From the NCBI RefSeq assembly GCF_014836905.1, contig NZ_JACSPZ010000004.1, positions 124,001 through 188,000 of the forward strand: DNA of 64,000 bases, written 5' to 3'. This document shows positions 46,134 to 53,996 of the stretch, one piece after another. Every line of letters starts with the position of its first letter. Position 1 is the stretch's first letter. Both the position numbers and the translations under genes were made by a program. The stretch comes from Solibacillus faecavium (lineage in GTDB: Bacteria; Bacillota; Bacilli; Bacillales_A; Planococcaceae). The notes under the pieces were generated by a model that saw only the letters and a program-made list of their open reading frames with translations, searched no databases and was not told the origin of the DNA.

Positions 46134-47543
46134 TTAGTCGAAACTGTATGTGTTACCGCTACCAATCTTTTCGGCAATACCTGTTGTTGCATCTGGAGCA
46201 TCATCATGTTTATTTTTACCTTCACGCTGATACTCGGTCATAGCTTTAAAGTAATCAGGCCATCTAAAACGCCAGTCGGCAGGAAAATAGACGTGATCCA
46301 TCACCCAGGTTGCATTGGACAATATGCGCGCTTGCTTGTTTTTTGATTGATGAAACGCATTAATTCGTGTTTTATTCCAGTTATGCTCTGATTTCAATAT
46401 GCGCTCTACTGCTCGTGCATAGCCACGTCCACCGTTGTTACTCTCCATATCCGAAACATTAACCTTATCTTCCACAAGCATTTTAGCTGCTGCTGGTTCG
46501 GTTACCTCCATGCCGTCCTTTGTGTACAAGACATTGAGAATGTAAGCTTCATTACTAAACGTGACACCGTAGTTAATACTGCATAAATAGTCCGCTCCTG
46601 TATCAGCCGTATCAGTATAGTTTTTAATTTCTTTAAACTGTGGCATCTCCCCGTCATATGTTTTAAACGAGCTGTATAATCGCCCTTTAACATCAATCGG
46701 CTCCTGCTGATAGTTTGCCGCAGCAATCTCAGGGCTCATTGCACGTATCTTACTTTCGTATGATTTACGACTTAATATTTCATCACATAACATGGATCCA
46801 TCATCTTGCTGTGCCTTTAAATTGATGTGGCGTACTTTTTTACCTTCTTCTTTAAAATGAACAAGCGCTCGCCCAGCCAAATCTTTGGAGGACCAACGCG
46901 TCATAATTATGATGATTTTCCCGCCTTCTTCAACACGAGAAAGCATCGTATTTGTGAACCATTCCCAGTGTTTATCGAGAACAGATTCATTGAAGGCTTC
47001 TTCTGCATTTTTGATTAAATCATCAATGATCAATAAAGAAGCACCAAAACCTGTTGCTGTACCAGTTGGGGAAGTAGCTAAATAGTTATTATATCCACCC
47101 TCTAAGCTCCATAAGTTCATGGCACCATCACCGTGCTTTATCCGGGTTTCAGGGAAGATGTCGCTATAAACGACTTTAGTTAAGTCGGCTTTTATTTCCG
47201 AAATATCATTTCGTACTGCTTTAGAAAAAGTTGTAGAAAGCATTTCATTATACGAACCGGTCATGATCTTTTCATTTTGATTCTGACCAAACACCCATTT
47301 AGCAAACATGGAAGCTGTCCGAGACTTACCATGACGTGGAGGGACGTTAACGATAAGCACTTCTTCATCCGATTGGTAAAAGTCCTGCATCTCATTACAC
47401 ATGTAAATTAAAAAGGCACGGCTTTCTTTATAAAAAGAAGGAGCGAGCACATTGCAAAACTTAAAGAAATTCATTTTGGCTTTATCAATGACTTCTAGCT
47501 GCAATAACATTTCAAGTTCCAGTAATTCTGCATCTGTAATCAT
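46134..47543 (-). CDS. Terminase large subunit
   Basis: 469 residues. ATPase domain with Walker A-like PPRHGKSRTASMFAKW near residue 65 and Walker B LLIIDDLIKNAEEA; MTRWSSKDLAGRAL motif; nuclease domain with DTADTGADYLCSI and a C-terminal DAPDAT acidic motif. Packages DNA into procapsids. Overlaps the small subunit stop by four bases. Confidence 0.94.
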   Translation of the reverse strand: MITDAELLELEMLLQLEVIDKAKMNFFKFCNVLAPSFYKESRAFLIYMCNEMQDFYQSDEEVLIVNVPPRHGKSRTASMFAKWVFGQNQNEKIMTGSYNEMLSTTFSKAVRNDISEIKADLTKVVYSDIFPETRIKHGDGAMNLWSLEGGYNNYLATSPTGTATGFGASLLIIDDLIKNAEEAFNESVLDKHWEWFTNTMLSRVEEGGKIIIIMTRWSSKDLAGRALVHFKEEGKKVRHINLKAQQDDGSMLCDEILSRKSYESKIRAMSPEIAAANYQQEPIDVKGRLYSSFKTYDGEMPQFKEIKNYTDTADTGADYLCSINYGVTFSNEAYILNVLYTKDGMEVTEPAAAKMLVEDKVNVSDMESNNGGRGYARAVERILKSEHNWNKTRINAFHQSKNKQARILSNATWVMDHVYFPADWRFRWPDYFKAMTEYQREGKNKHDDAPDATTGIAEKIGSGNTYSFD

Positions 47544-48052
47544 TTCAACTTCGCCTTCAATTCTTCAATGCGTTTTTGGCGCTCTTCTGGAGTTAGCTGC
47601 TGAATAGTATTTGTAATCTCACCGCTATGCTCAACCTGCTGCTTATCGCGCCATTCAGTTGGTTTACGATTCTTTAACCAAAAGATTTGAGCGGTTACAT
47701 CAGGTTGTACTTCTTTCGTAACCACTTTGGTTACATCTAATTTCATTCCACCATTCTCTAAATCCTCTACTAACTCCCTTGTAACTTCATCATATCGGTA
47801 ACCTAATGCGCGTTTAAGCAAAGCGTTTTCCACTTGACGGTCTACAATTTCCTTGCCTCTTTTTAAGGCCTCCGAAATCTCCGAATACCTCTTTTTCCAC
47901 TCATACAAGGTTGAGGATGTAATTCTTATATTTTTAGCGATTTGTTCATCAGTCAAACCATCCATCGCCCAACCTTCAATCTTTATTAATCCTTCAGGTG
48001 TGAGCCATTCTTGGTACTTCCCTTTAGCTCCACCTTTATTTACTTTCCCAAT
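47540..48052 (-). CDS. Terminase small subunit, apparent ATT start
   Basis: About 170 residues if started at ATT 48052; 141 from ATG 47965. The helix-turn-helix DNA-binding region is EGWAMDGLTDEQIAKNIRITSSTLYEWKKRY, then GKEIVDRQVENALLKRALGYRYDEVTRE. Homologous small terminases carry residues before the ATG (KYQEWLTPEGLIKIEGWA), and these codons are open here, but no ATG, GTG or TTG occurs in frame before the TAG at 48073. GGGGGTG lies six bases before an ATT. A one-base deletion after an ATG in the next frame is the other explanation. Confidence 0.75.
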   Translation of the reverse strand: MGKVNKGGAKGKYQEWLTPEGLIKIEGWAMDGLTDEQIAKNIRITSSTLYEWKKRYSEISEALKRGKEIVDRQVENALLKRALGYRYDEVTRELVEDLENGGMKLDVTKVVTKEVQPDVTAQIFWLKNRKPTEWRDKQQVEHSGEITNTIQQLTPEERQKRIEELKAKLK

Positions 48053-48088
48053 GGCATCACCCCCATTATGCTAATTGCTTTGTGAAAC

Positions 48089-48110
48089 AAAAAAACATCC
48101 CGAAGGATGC
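48089..48110 (-). terminator. Terminator after the 48117 gene
   Basis: GCATCC TTCG GGATGT hairpin followed by TTTTTTT on the minus strand, just ahead of terS. Confidence 0.8.
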
Positions 48111-48116
48111 TTAATG

Positions 48117-48863
48117 TTATTTATTTTTAAATACGTAAAATTCCCCATCTCTTTCTAGTTTATTTTGTTTAACTAGAACATTAAGTTCATTTTTTAAATT
48201 AGCTCTAGTGATATTTAACTCTTCAGTTATCCATAATACATCGGTTAATCTAAACTTTTTAACTCCACTAAGGCTATTTTCTATCAATGATCTTATATTA
48301 TAAGAAACCAATCTATCATTTTCTAAATCTACACGTGAAGTAATTTTATGGATATGTCCTGATATACTATAATTATTTCTGAATTGTGGTTTTTCATAAA
48401 CTTTTTGAATTCTTTCGCTTAAATTCTCTAGATCCTTTACAAAATCCTCTGAATCGACAGTTGTTGAACCCCCTTCTTCTTTTTTGTATTTTTCTTTTAA
48501 TTCAGCAACCTCATCGACTAAAGTTGCATTACTACTGTGAATTAAACTCATTGCATTTAATAATTCTTCTTTAAGCGCGCTAATTTCTTGTATACCATCA
48601 TTAACAGTTTCTAAATTATCTTGCAATTTTTTTGCAGTGTCTTTTATATCAGATACGGTATCTCTTTGTCCTGCCACATCAACAATTGTCATTACAATAG
48701 CTATAACAGATAATATTAAAGACGATACAGTTGCTGCTGTACCCATCACGGTGCTAGCATTTTTTGTACCTCCAAATGCAATTACTAAAAAATTGGATAT
48801 TATTATCACAGCTAAAATAATTAAATAGTATAAATGCACAACACTAATTTTTTTATCCTTCAT
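48117..48863 (-). CDS. Membrane-anchored coiled-coil protein, possible cargo
   Basis: 248 residues. Two N-terminal membrane helices (8-29, 38-63), a long coiled coil (70-150; DTAKKLQDNLETVNDGIQEISALKEELL), and a C-terminal winged-helix-like domain (FRLTDVLWITEELNITRANLKNELNVLVKQNKL..GEFYVF). GAGGTGG before the ATG; possible promoter TTGTTA-17-TTAAGA upstream. It is bounded by terminators on both sides inside the late region. The family is not recognised; an exclusion role is inference. Confidence 0.65.
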   Translation of the reverse strand: MKDKKISVVHLYYLIILAVIIISNFLVIAFGGTKNASTVMGTAATVSSLILSVIAIVMTIVDVAGQRDTVSDIKDTAKKLQDNLETVNDGIQEISALKEELLNAMSLIHSSNATLVDEVAELKEKYKKEEGGSTTVDSEDFVKDLENLSERIQKVYEKPQFRNNYSISGHIHKITSRVDLENDRLVSYNIRSLIENSLSGVKKFRLTDVLWITEELNITRANLKNELNVLVKQNKLERDGEFYVFKNK

Positions 48864-48925
48864 TTTCCCACCTCATACCAATCTTAAATCAGAATGGAAG
48901 GAAATAACAAGATGGAATTTTGATA

Positions 48926-48955
48926 ACAAAAAGCCACGCTCGAATGAACGTGACT
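48926..48955 (-). terminator. Terminator after the 48970 gene
   Basis: GTCACGTTC / GAGCGTGGC stem (with one G-U pair) followed by TTTTTG on the minus strand. Confidence 0.8.
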
Positions 48956-48969
48956 TATATCTATTAGAA

Positions 48970-49572
48970 TTATGCGAATATTTCTTTTAAAAGTTTTTCT
49001 TTCTCTAATCTCACCATATCTATGACTTTTTGAACTTCATCTGCATTCATTTTATTTAAATAAAATTTATTAGATTTTATTTCTTGCATATCATATGTGC
49101 TTAATTCCATTAATTTGATTTTTCTATAAACCGGTTCGCTTACATTTATAGATATATCAACTAATTTTCTTTCAATTACAAACTTATTTACTTCACGTTT
49201 TGCAAAATTAAAGTAATCATGCTTTGGTAGGAACTCTTTTGAAACTAATATTTTTTTCAATTCAAGTAAACTTCGTTCTAACTCTTCTGCACGCTCTAAT
49301 TTTTTGGGTAATCCATTTTCCCTTTCTTTTACACTAGCGTTATTAATAGTAAAAATTACCCCATATAAAGTTATTAACCCTGAAATAAGACCACCAAAAA
49401 GCGCCCCAGCATATGTCGAAAGCGAAGGAATCCATATAATAAAATCACCAGTAACGGGAAACAGCTTTTGATTAAACATTAATAAATTTATTAAAAAAGG
49501 TCCAAAAAATAATACTACTCCAAATAAAATCATTCCTAAAATAATATAACGTTTTTCTATACCAATCTGCAT
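48970..49572 (-). CDS. Two-helix membrane protein, possible cargo
   Basis: About 200 residues. Membrane helices near 9-31 and 48-75, then a cytoplasmic helical domain (ERENGLPKKLERAEELERSLLELKKILV ... NADEVQKVIDMVRLEKEKLLKEIF). I chose the ATG at 49572 after AGAGGTG. A TTTTACA-N10-TGTAAAA dyad lies upstream. Family unknown; same architecture class as its neighbour (two N-terminal helices plus cytoplasmic coil). Confidence 0.65.
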   Translation of the reverse strand: MQIGIEKRYIILGMILFGVVLFFGPFLINLLMFNQKLFPVTGDFIIWIPSLSTYAGALFGGLISGLITLYGVIFTINNASVKERENGLPKKLERAEELERSLLELKKILVSKEFLPKHDYFNFAKREVNKFVIERKLVDISINVSEPVYRKIKLMELSTYDMQEIKSNKFYLNKMNADEVQKVIDMVRLEKEKLLKEIFA

Positions 49573-49592
49573 TACTTTCACCTCTACTACTA

Positions 49593-49616
49593 TTTTACAA
49601 AAAATAGAGTGTAAAA
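49593..49616. promoter_or_regulatory. Operator-like inverted repeat before the 48970 gene
   Basis: TTTTACA-N10-TGTAAAA, seven-base perfect arms, 21 bases upstream of the start codon; overlaps the likely promoter. Confidence 0.45.
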
Positions 49617-49692
49617 TCTTTAACACAATTTTGCTATTCTCAAAATAATGCACAAACTAAACTTAAAACAAACAATATGCACTATTGAAAGT

Positions 49693-49845
49693 CTACTCCA
49701 ACATAGGTTTAACTTCTCCTCCGCATGAACAAAAACGCTCATAAACCTTCTTTACATTCAAATGCCCATTCCGTGTCCGTCCAGTAGCCTGCCTCTTTAA
49801 CTGCGCTGGTCTATCACACTTCTCACATTTTAAAGCTGTCATCAT
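49693..49845 (-). CDS. Small Cys-rich (zinc-ribbon) phage protein
   Basis: 50 residues: MMTALKCEKCDRPAQLKRQA, TGRTRNGHLNVKKVYERFCS, CGGEVKPMLE. CxxC and CxC pairs likely bind zinc. GGGGGTGAGCTT precedes the ATG pair (49845/49842). First gene after the leader terminator of the late operon. Role unknown. Confidence 0.65.
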   Translation of the reverse strand: MMTALKCEKCDRPAQLKRQATGRTRNGHLNVKKVYERFCSCGGEVKPMLE

Positions 49846-49872
49846 AAGCTCACCCCCATTTTTATGTATAGA

Positions 49873-49900
49873 AAAAGGAGCACCAACGTCCAGTGCTCCT
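49873..49900 (-). terminator. Terminator in the leader of the late operon
   Basis: AGGAGCAC / GTGCTCCT perfect stem followed by TTTTTCT on the minus strand. No minus-strand gene lies directly upstream, so it sits between the presumed late promoter and the first late gene. Confidence 0.75.
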
Positions 49901-49956
49901 CAGTAAATCTCGAATATTAGCCTCTCATTTTTATTTTGTGGTAAAAATAAGTGCTC

Positions 49957-50006
49957 TTATATATAGGGTAATCGTATGGCAAGGAACTCGAGCTATTAAG
50001 ATTACC
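49957..50006 (-). promoter_or_regulatory. Presumed late promoter region with dyad
   Basis: Minus strand: inverted repeat GGTAATC-N26-GATTACC (50006-49967) immediately before TATATATAAG. There is no good -35, which suggests activator dependence; ArpU is encoded nearby. The gap 49901-50065 contains no gene. Confidence 0.4.
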
Positions 50007-50065
50007 TTTAAACCCATAACAGAAAGTGAATTTATTTGTTAAAAATCTGGGGTTTGAATTCCAAT

Positions 50066-50093
50066 TTGACTTTTTCCAATAAACTGGTAAAAT
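50066..50093 (+). promoter_or_regulatory. Sigma-A-type promoter of the toxin-like cassette
   Basis: TTGACT, 16 bases, TAAAAT, about 110 bases before the 50201 gene. Points away from the phage late genes. Confidence 0.65.
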
Positions 50094-50200
50094 GGTAAAA
50101 ACAGGAAAGGTAGGTGTTCACTTTTTATTAGAGTAACTTTTTAAATCCATTTTAGACATCCTTGTTCAGTCAAAAAAAAAATTAGTAGGAGGAATGATTT

Positions 50201-50830
50201 ATGAAATTTAAGAGTAGAATCAAGTATTTTATTGTTACAATTATTTTCGTTCTCTGTTTTAGTACCTTAGGAAGTTTCCCAACATCCGCTAAATTAATTA
50301 AAAACGAACAAGAAACTGAAGCCTATAAGATGATTCAAGATTATTACAATGTTGATGAAAAAGAAGCTATAAGAATATATGAAGAAACACAAAAGGCACA
50401 AGAGTTCTACAAATTTGATTCTAGTGGTAACATTTACTTTGATGAAGAAAACGCCTTGAGTAAGGGAGTAGATGAGTCATTAGTAGAAGAGATCACAGTT
50501 TCAATGGCTTCGTTGGAGAATGAAATTGGAGACGTGAAAAGTTTAGCTTCGTCATGTGATGGAATAAACGCGCTCACTAGTGTACGAGTGTATTTTGATG
50601 ATTGTGGTACTGATAAATTAGTGATCGGTCTAGCTGGAGTAGCTACTTTAGTTGCAATAGTCGGTATCACTGCTGTAATTTTGGGGATGCCCGTAGTTGC
50701 GGCTATGTATGAAATAGCGGCTCTTATAATAGCATTTGGGGCAACTGTGTTGGGTGTGAAAAATAAAGGTTGCGGAGTATATGTGAATTGGGGAACAACT
50801 AAGGGCTTATATTCTCAAAAGTGCGACTGA
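50201..50830 (+). CDS. Secreted four-cysteine protein with paired C-terminal helices (toxin/bacteriocin-like)
   Basis: 209 residues. Sec signal peptide (1-30, ends FPTSA), an acidic helical middle (31-112) resembling a pro-region, then a Cys-bounded module: Cys119, Cys135, two hydrophobic helices (about 139-162, 164-186), Cys191, Cys208. It could form two disulfides around a helical hairpin. AGGAGG eight bases before the ATG. Paired with a small membrane protein in a plus-strand unit with its own promoter and terminator. Bacteriocin function is inference; I know no named family. Confidence 0.7.
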   Translation: MKFKSRIKYFIVTIIFVLCFSTLGSFPTSAKLIKNEQETEAYKMIQDYYNVDEKEAIRIYEETQKAQEFYKFDSSGNIYFDEENALSKGVDESLVEEITVSMASLENEIGDVKSLASSCDGINALTSVRVYFDDCGTDKLVIGLAGVATLVAIVGITAVILGMPVVAAMYEIAALIIAFGATVLGVKNKGCGVYVNWGTTKGLYSQKCD

Positions 50831-50891
50831 ATAAACAGTTGTGATAAACTTAGTTTATTGTTTTTATACGACCATGAAAAGGAGGTAACGA

Positions 50892-51143
50892 ATGGCTAGA
50901 AGACAATTTTTGATAACAAACTTGGCTCTGTTAATTATGATTGTTTTCATCTTTGCATGGGCCATTTTTGAAAAAAACGAACTAAGTTTCACTTTGTTTG
51001 GAATTAACTTCATAATCATTGGTTTAATAAACTTACTATTTAGTGTTAAGTACTATAAAGAGACGAAGAGAAGATTAGCTGGTGTATATTTCATAATAGC
51101 TTTATCTTTTTGGTTGCTATCACTTGTTTATTTTAATTACTAG
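50892..51143 (+). CDS. Small three-helix membrane protein (immunity-like partner)
   Basis: 83 residues with helices near 7-25, 33-51 and 63-80 and basic loops (KYYKETKRRL). AAAGGAGG precedes the ATG, 61 bases after the upstream gene. Small multi-helix proteins beside secreted antimicrobial proteins are often immunity proteins; that role is inferred from context only. Confidence 0.65.
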   Translation: MARRQFLITNLALLIMIVFIFAWAIFEKNELSFTLFGINFIIIGLINLLFSVKYYKETKRRLAGVYFIIALSFWLLSLVYFNY

Positions 51144-51240
51144 TTAAAATACAAGATATTTATGTTTATATAGAAGGGGAACCTGATAGTTAAGCTTTGA
51201 AATTTTAAGTCAATTAACCTGAATATCTCTAAACATAATT

Positions 51241-51269
51241 AAAGCCATCCGAAAAAGGATGGCTTTTTT
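51241..51269. terminator. Terminator between the toxin-like cassette and arpU
   Basis: AAGCCATCC / GGATGGCTT stem followed by TTTTTT on plus; A-rich on the other side. It separates convergent genes. Confidence 0.85.
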
Positions 51270-51276
51270 GCTATCT

Positions 51277-51855
51277 TCAACTTACAAACAAACTCAACTG
51301 GCTTCCATTCTGAACATTATAGTGAATTTTCCTACAAGCGCGCTCATAATAACTCTGTACCGTACTTTTACTAACATCCAGCATCTTTGCTACTTTACTA
51401 AACGACATAAGCTCTCCTTTAATCGCCACATACACAGCTCGTTCATCTGCTGTTAATCCTTTCAAAGCACTTTTGATTTTCTCTTTAAGTTCATTAGCTT
51501 TTTTAACTGCCACATTCACATCGCGCATCATAAAGGTTACATAACTTTGCCATTCCGGTGCATCAACATCTACATCAATAAAATTAGCCTCAATTTTTTC
51601 TTTAATCGGCACCAAAAACTCCGGCATCAACATTTCATCATCATTCACATAAGCCATATAAGTTTGCATATGGTACGGATCCATCGGAAATGCGTCCACA
51701 CGAGTAGCTGCCCGATACTCTGCAGGGTCATAACCTGTTTCCATCCATTCAATTGCCTGTTTTACTTCACGGTATAAATCACCGCTTGTCACGCCCTCAG
51801 ACTTCATCTGCTTCAACAACTGCTTGTATTCCTCTAATAACTCTGGAAAATACAT
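51277..51855 (-). CDS. ArpU/RinA-type late transcription regulator
   Basis: 192 residues. The C-terminal sigma-like helix-turn-helix (LTADERAVYVAIKGELMSFSKVAKMLDVSKSTVQSYYERACRKI) and size fit ArpU-family phage regulators that switch on late genes. It is encoded just upstream of the structural operon in transcription direction. The N-terminal half (MYFPELLEEYKQLLKQMKSE) is helical and family-typical. Confidence 0.82.
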   Translation of the reverse strand: MYFPELLEEYKQLLKQMKSEGVTSGDLYREVKQAIEWMETGYDPAEYRAATRVDAFPMDPYHMQTYMAYVNDDEMLMPEFLVPIKEKIEANFIDVDVDAPEWQSYVTFMMRDVNVAVKKANELKEKIKSALKGLTADERAVYVAIKGELMSFSKVAKMLDVSKSTVQSYYERACRKIHYNVQNGSQLSLFVS

Positions 51856-51870
51856 AAGTTTGCCCCCTTA

Positions 51871-51942
51871 TGCTATAATTTATTTGTGATGGATAAATTA
51901 CGCAGTAGAGGAAACCGTACCATGGCGAGTGTTACGGTTTTT
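51871..51942 (+). ncRNA. Short plus-strand transcription unit A (extended -10 plus terminator)
   Basis: TGCTATAAT (51871-51879) followed by a terminator hairpin AAACCGTA / TACGGTTT with T5 (51913-51942). Predicted RNA about 55-60 nt; no meaningful ORF. It lies in the gap upstream of arpU and runs opposite to it. Confidence 0.5.
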
Positions 51943-51965
51943 ATTTGTTTATACAAGAACATACG

Positions 51966-52023
51966 TGCTATAATGAACTTGTATAATTTTGCTGACTTGA
52001 GGTGGAAACTCAGGTCTTTTTTT
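51966..52023 (+). ncRNA. Short plus-strand transcription unit B
   Basis: Same TGCTATAAT nonamer (51966-51974), TTGTTT 18 bases upstream of TATAAT, and a terminator GACTTGAG / CTCAGGTC with T7 (51994-52023). Predicted RNA about 43 nt. Confidence 0.5.
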
Positions 52024-52059
52024 ATGCTCTTTTACTACACAATGTGTTCGAATTGTTGA

Positions 52060-52302
52060 TTAGTTAAATCGAAATTCTTCAACGTCTACCACGTCATAGT
52101 TAATGCCATTATCTTGTAACCTTCCAATTGCAAATCCATTTGGAAACATTTCTTTTGCTGCTTCAATTGCTTGTTCTTTAGTATCGAATGGCTCGTTTTC
52201 CCAAGCGTATTCAATTAAATCTGCAAAAGTAAATTGGTCACTGTAATCCTTGCCTTCTTCTTCAGCTAACATCTGAATAACATCTTTTAAAAAATCGTTC
52301 AT
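52060..52302 (-). CDS. Hypothetical acidic phage protein
   Basis: About 80 residues, acidic (NDFLKDVIQMLAEEEGKDYSDQFTFADLIEYAWENEPFDTKEQAIEAAKEMFPNG). Could be a DNA mimic or small regulator; not recognised. I chose the ATG at 52302, nine bases after GAGAGGG; an ATG at 52311 is possible. Confidence 0.65.
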   Translation of the reverse strand: MNDFLKDVIQMLAEEEGKDYSDQFTFADLIEYAWENEPFDTKEQAIEAAKEMFPNGFAIGRLQDNGINYDVVDVEEFRFN

Positions 52303-52333
52303 TGTAGTCATCCCTCTCCTCCACATTTTGTGC

Positions 52334-53335
52334 TTAATAATTCACTACTTCACTTTCGTAATCTACAAAACAACCACAACCTCCAATATCCCAAATATCA
52401 CATTGGATTGGTTTCTTTTCCAACTCATTTAGTGTCATTGTCTTGATGTACGAATACGGTTTATTAATTGGCTTTCCTTTGCTGTCGTTACCAAACAACC
52501 TGCGTTCTGAAGACAAATAATCAGCATTAGCTAAGATATTTTTTATCTTGTCGGACTTAATCCCAGTTGAAAGAAATGCATAAACATCTTCGAACAAATA
52601 ATCTTTGGATTTACCAGCTTTAATATGTGGTTGTTTGGTGTAACGGATATATTCACTAATAATGATTTCTTGTTCTTTCACTTCCTGAAAGGTTTTTTCA
52701 TCCTTCATCAAGAGATTTTTATAATGTCCTTGCCCAGCCTTTACACAACGCCCTTTGCAATTATTATGAACAAAACCCATATCGTACAGCCGTGGTCTAC
52801 GTATGCTGTATAATTTTAAAATCTCTTCATTGTCAATCACTTCATCAATTAAAGGCATCTGTACATCAAATGGGGCCCAATTCTTTTTAATAGCTCCTTC
52901 TCGGTGCATTTCGTCCCAACCGATTCCAAAGTATACGGATGTATTTTCTTCAAACCCGTTACTTAACGGATCGATTAATGCTTTTAAAAATTGCTTGTTG
53001 TGCCATTTTTCAATAGCTGGCTTAATTCCTTTTTTAAAATACTTAGCTGCTGGTTCCATCTTCAATTTCTTTGAACAGTTACCAACGCGACTGTTGTATA
53101 AGAACCGTTCTTTTGCCATCAACTGGGGTGGCGTTAGACCTACACAATGATAGAGCATAGGAAGTTGGAGTTTGTCGCTCGCTTCGTATATGAATCTATA
53201 TAAATCTTCATCCTCCCACAATGTGTCGGTAAAATAGAGAACGATATTGTCATTCGGATATCGCTCTTTTACCAAGTGAGCAACTGTAAAAGACGATTTA
53301 CCGCCACTGAAGAAAATGATGTGATTTTTCATCAA
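52334..53335 (-). CDS. PP-loop ATPase, PAPS-reductase/DndC-like, with cysteine clusters
   Basis: 333 residues. The PP-loop FFSGGKSSFTVAH at the N-terminus and LYFTDTLWEDEDLYRF match the adenine-nucleotide alpha-hydrolase superfamily. Conserved Cys: VGNCSKKLK, HNNCKGRCVKAGQ and a C-terminal CDIWDIGGCGCF, compatible with an iron-sulfur cluster as in DndC/TtuA-type thiolation enzymes. The substrate (DNA, tRNA or nucleotide) is unknown. Its start overlaps the recU stop by four bases. Confidence 0.8.
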   Translation of the reverse strand: MMKNHIIFFSGGKSSFTVAHLVKERYPNDNIVLYFTDTLWEDEDLYRFIYEASDKLQLPMLYHCVGLTPPQLMAKERFLYNSRVGNCSKKLKMEPAAKYFKKGIKPAIEKWHNKQFLKALIDPLSNGFEENTSVYFGIGWDEMHREGAIKKNWAPFDVQMPLIDEVIDNEEILKLYSIRRPRLYDMGFVHNNCKGRCVKAGQGHYKNLLMKDEKTFQEVKEQEIIISEYIRYTKQPHIKAGKSKDYLFEDVYAFLSTGIKSDKIKNILANADYLSSERRLFGNDSKGKPINKPYSYIKTMTLNELEKKPIQCDIWDIGGCGCFVDYESEVVNY

Positions 53336-53838
53336 ACCGCCTCCAAATAATGCAGCGCGTAACCATCTTTACTTTTCACCTCATGAGCCATCGTTTCAAA
53401 TTCCTTATATGCAATTGATTTACGTCCACCATTTTCAGCGCGTTCCCATGCCCATTTAAGCTTTTCAAAAGGTAACATGAAGTATTTGTCATACTTACTG
53501 AAATAAACGACTAGGAAGGCGACAGCGCCTTTATTTGCCCACGATTCTAGTAATCTAAATTGATGCTCTGATAGATTCTCAAGTGGAAAATTTGTAAGCG
53601 ACGTTTGCTTTGCATCGAAAATAATCGCTCTTCCGTTATAAATTCCTGAATAGTCCACCCATGTAGGCTTTTCCGTATGCCCTGTAATTTTGTTGCCTGT
53701 TTGCTTTAGGATTTTAACTGGTGTAGGAACTTTTCGAATATCCGCCACACCAGCATTACGGTATTTATTATTAGCCATATCGATGATGCGCTCTAAGAAC
53801 GCACCTCGATTGGCATATGATTTGTTTTTTTGAATCAT
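53332..53838 (-). CDS. RecU-like Holliday junction resolvase
   Basis: 168 residues. NRGAFLERIIDMANNKYRNAG, VDYSGIYNGRAIIFDAKQTSLTNFPLENLSEHQF contain the Asp and Asp-x-Lys nuclease residues of RecU. Resolves branched DNA during phage replication before packaging. Start ATG after GGAGTGATAGGGCA. Confidence 0.88.
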   Translation of the reverse strand: MIQKNKSYANRGAFLERIIDMANNKYRNAGVADIRKVPTPVKILKQTGNKITGHTEKPTWVDYSGIYNGRAIIFDAKQTSLTNFPLENLSEHQFRLLESWANKGAVAFLVVYFSKYDKYFMLPFEKLKWAWERAENGGRKSIAYKEFETMAHEVKSKDGYALHYLEAV

Positions 53839-53851
53839 TGCCCTATCACTC

Positions 53852-53986
53852 CTACGCTGCTAACTTTTCTTTAGTCACCACCCGATAACCCTCTGCCTTT
53901 AAATAATAAATTTCCTCGTTAGTTAAATGCCCTACGATTATTAACTTTCGCCCGTCTAATCGTTTAACCAGTTCGATGTAACGCAT
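53852..53986 (-). CDS. Small phage protein
   Basis: 44 residues: MRYIELVKRLDGRKLIIVGH, LTNEEIYYLKAEGYRVVTKE, KLAA. Excellent ribosome site GGAGGGAGCTT before the ATG and tight spacing to both neighbours support translation. Function unknown. Confidence 0.6.
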   Translation of the reverse strand: MRYIELVKRLDGRKLIIVGHLTNEEIYYLKAEGYRVVTKEKLAA

Positions 53987-53996
53987 AAGCTCCCTC

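Noticed and set aside
51871-52023. Simple terminators for minus-strand genes
   Set aside because: The T tracts follow the hairpins on the plus strand only, and each has a TGNTATAAT element at the right distance upstream on the plus strand.
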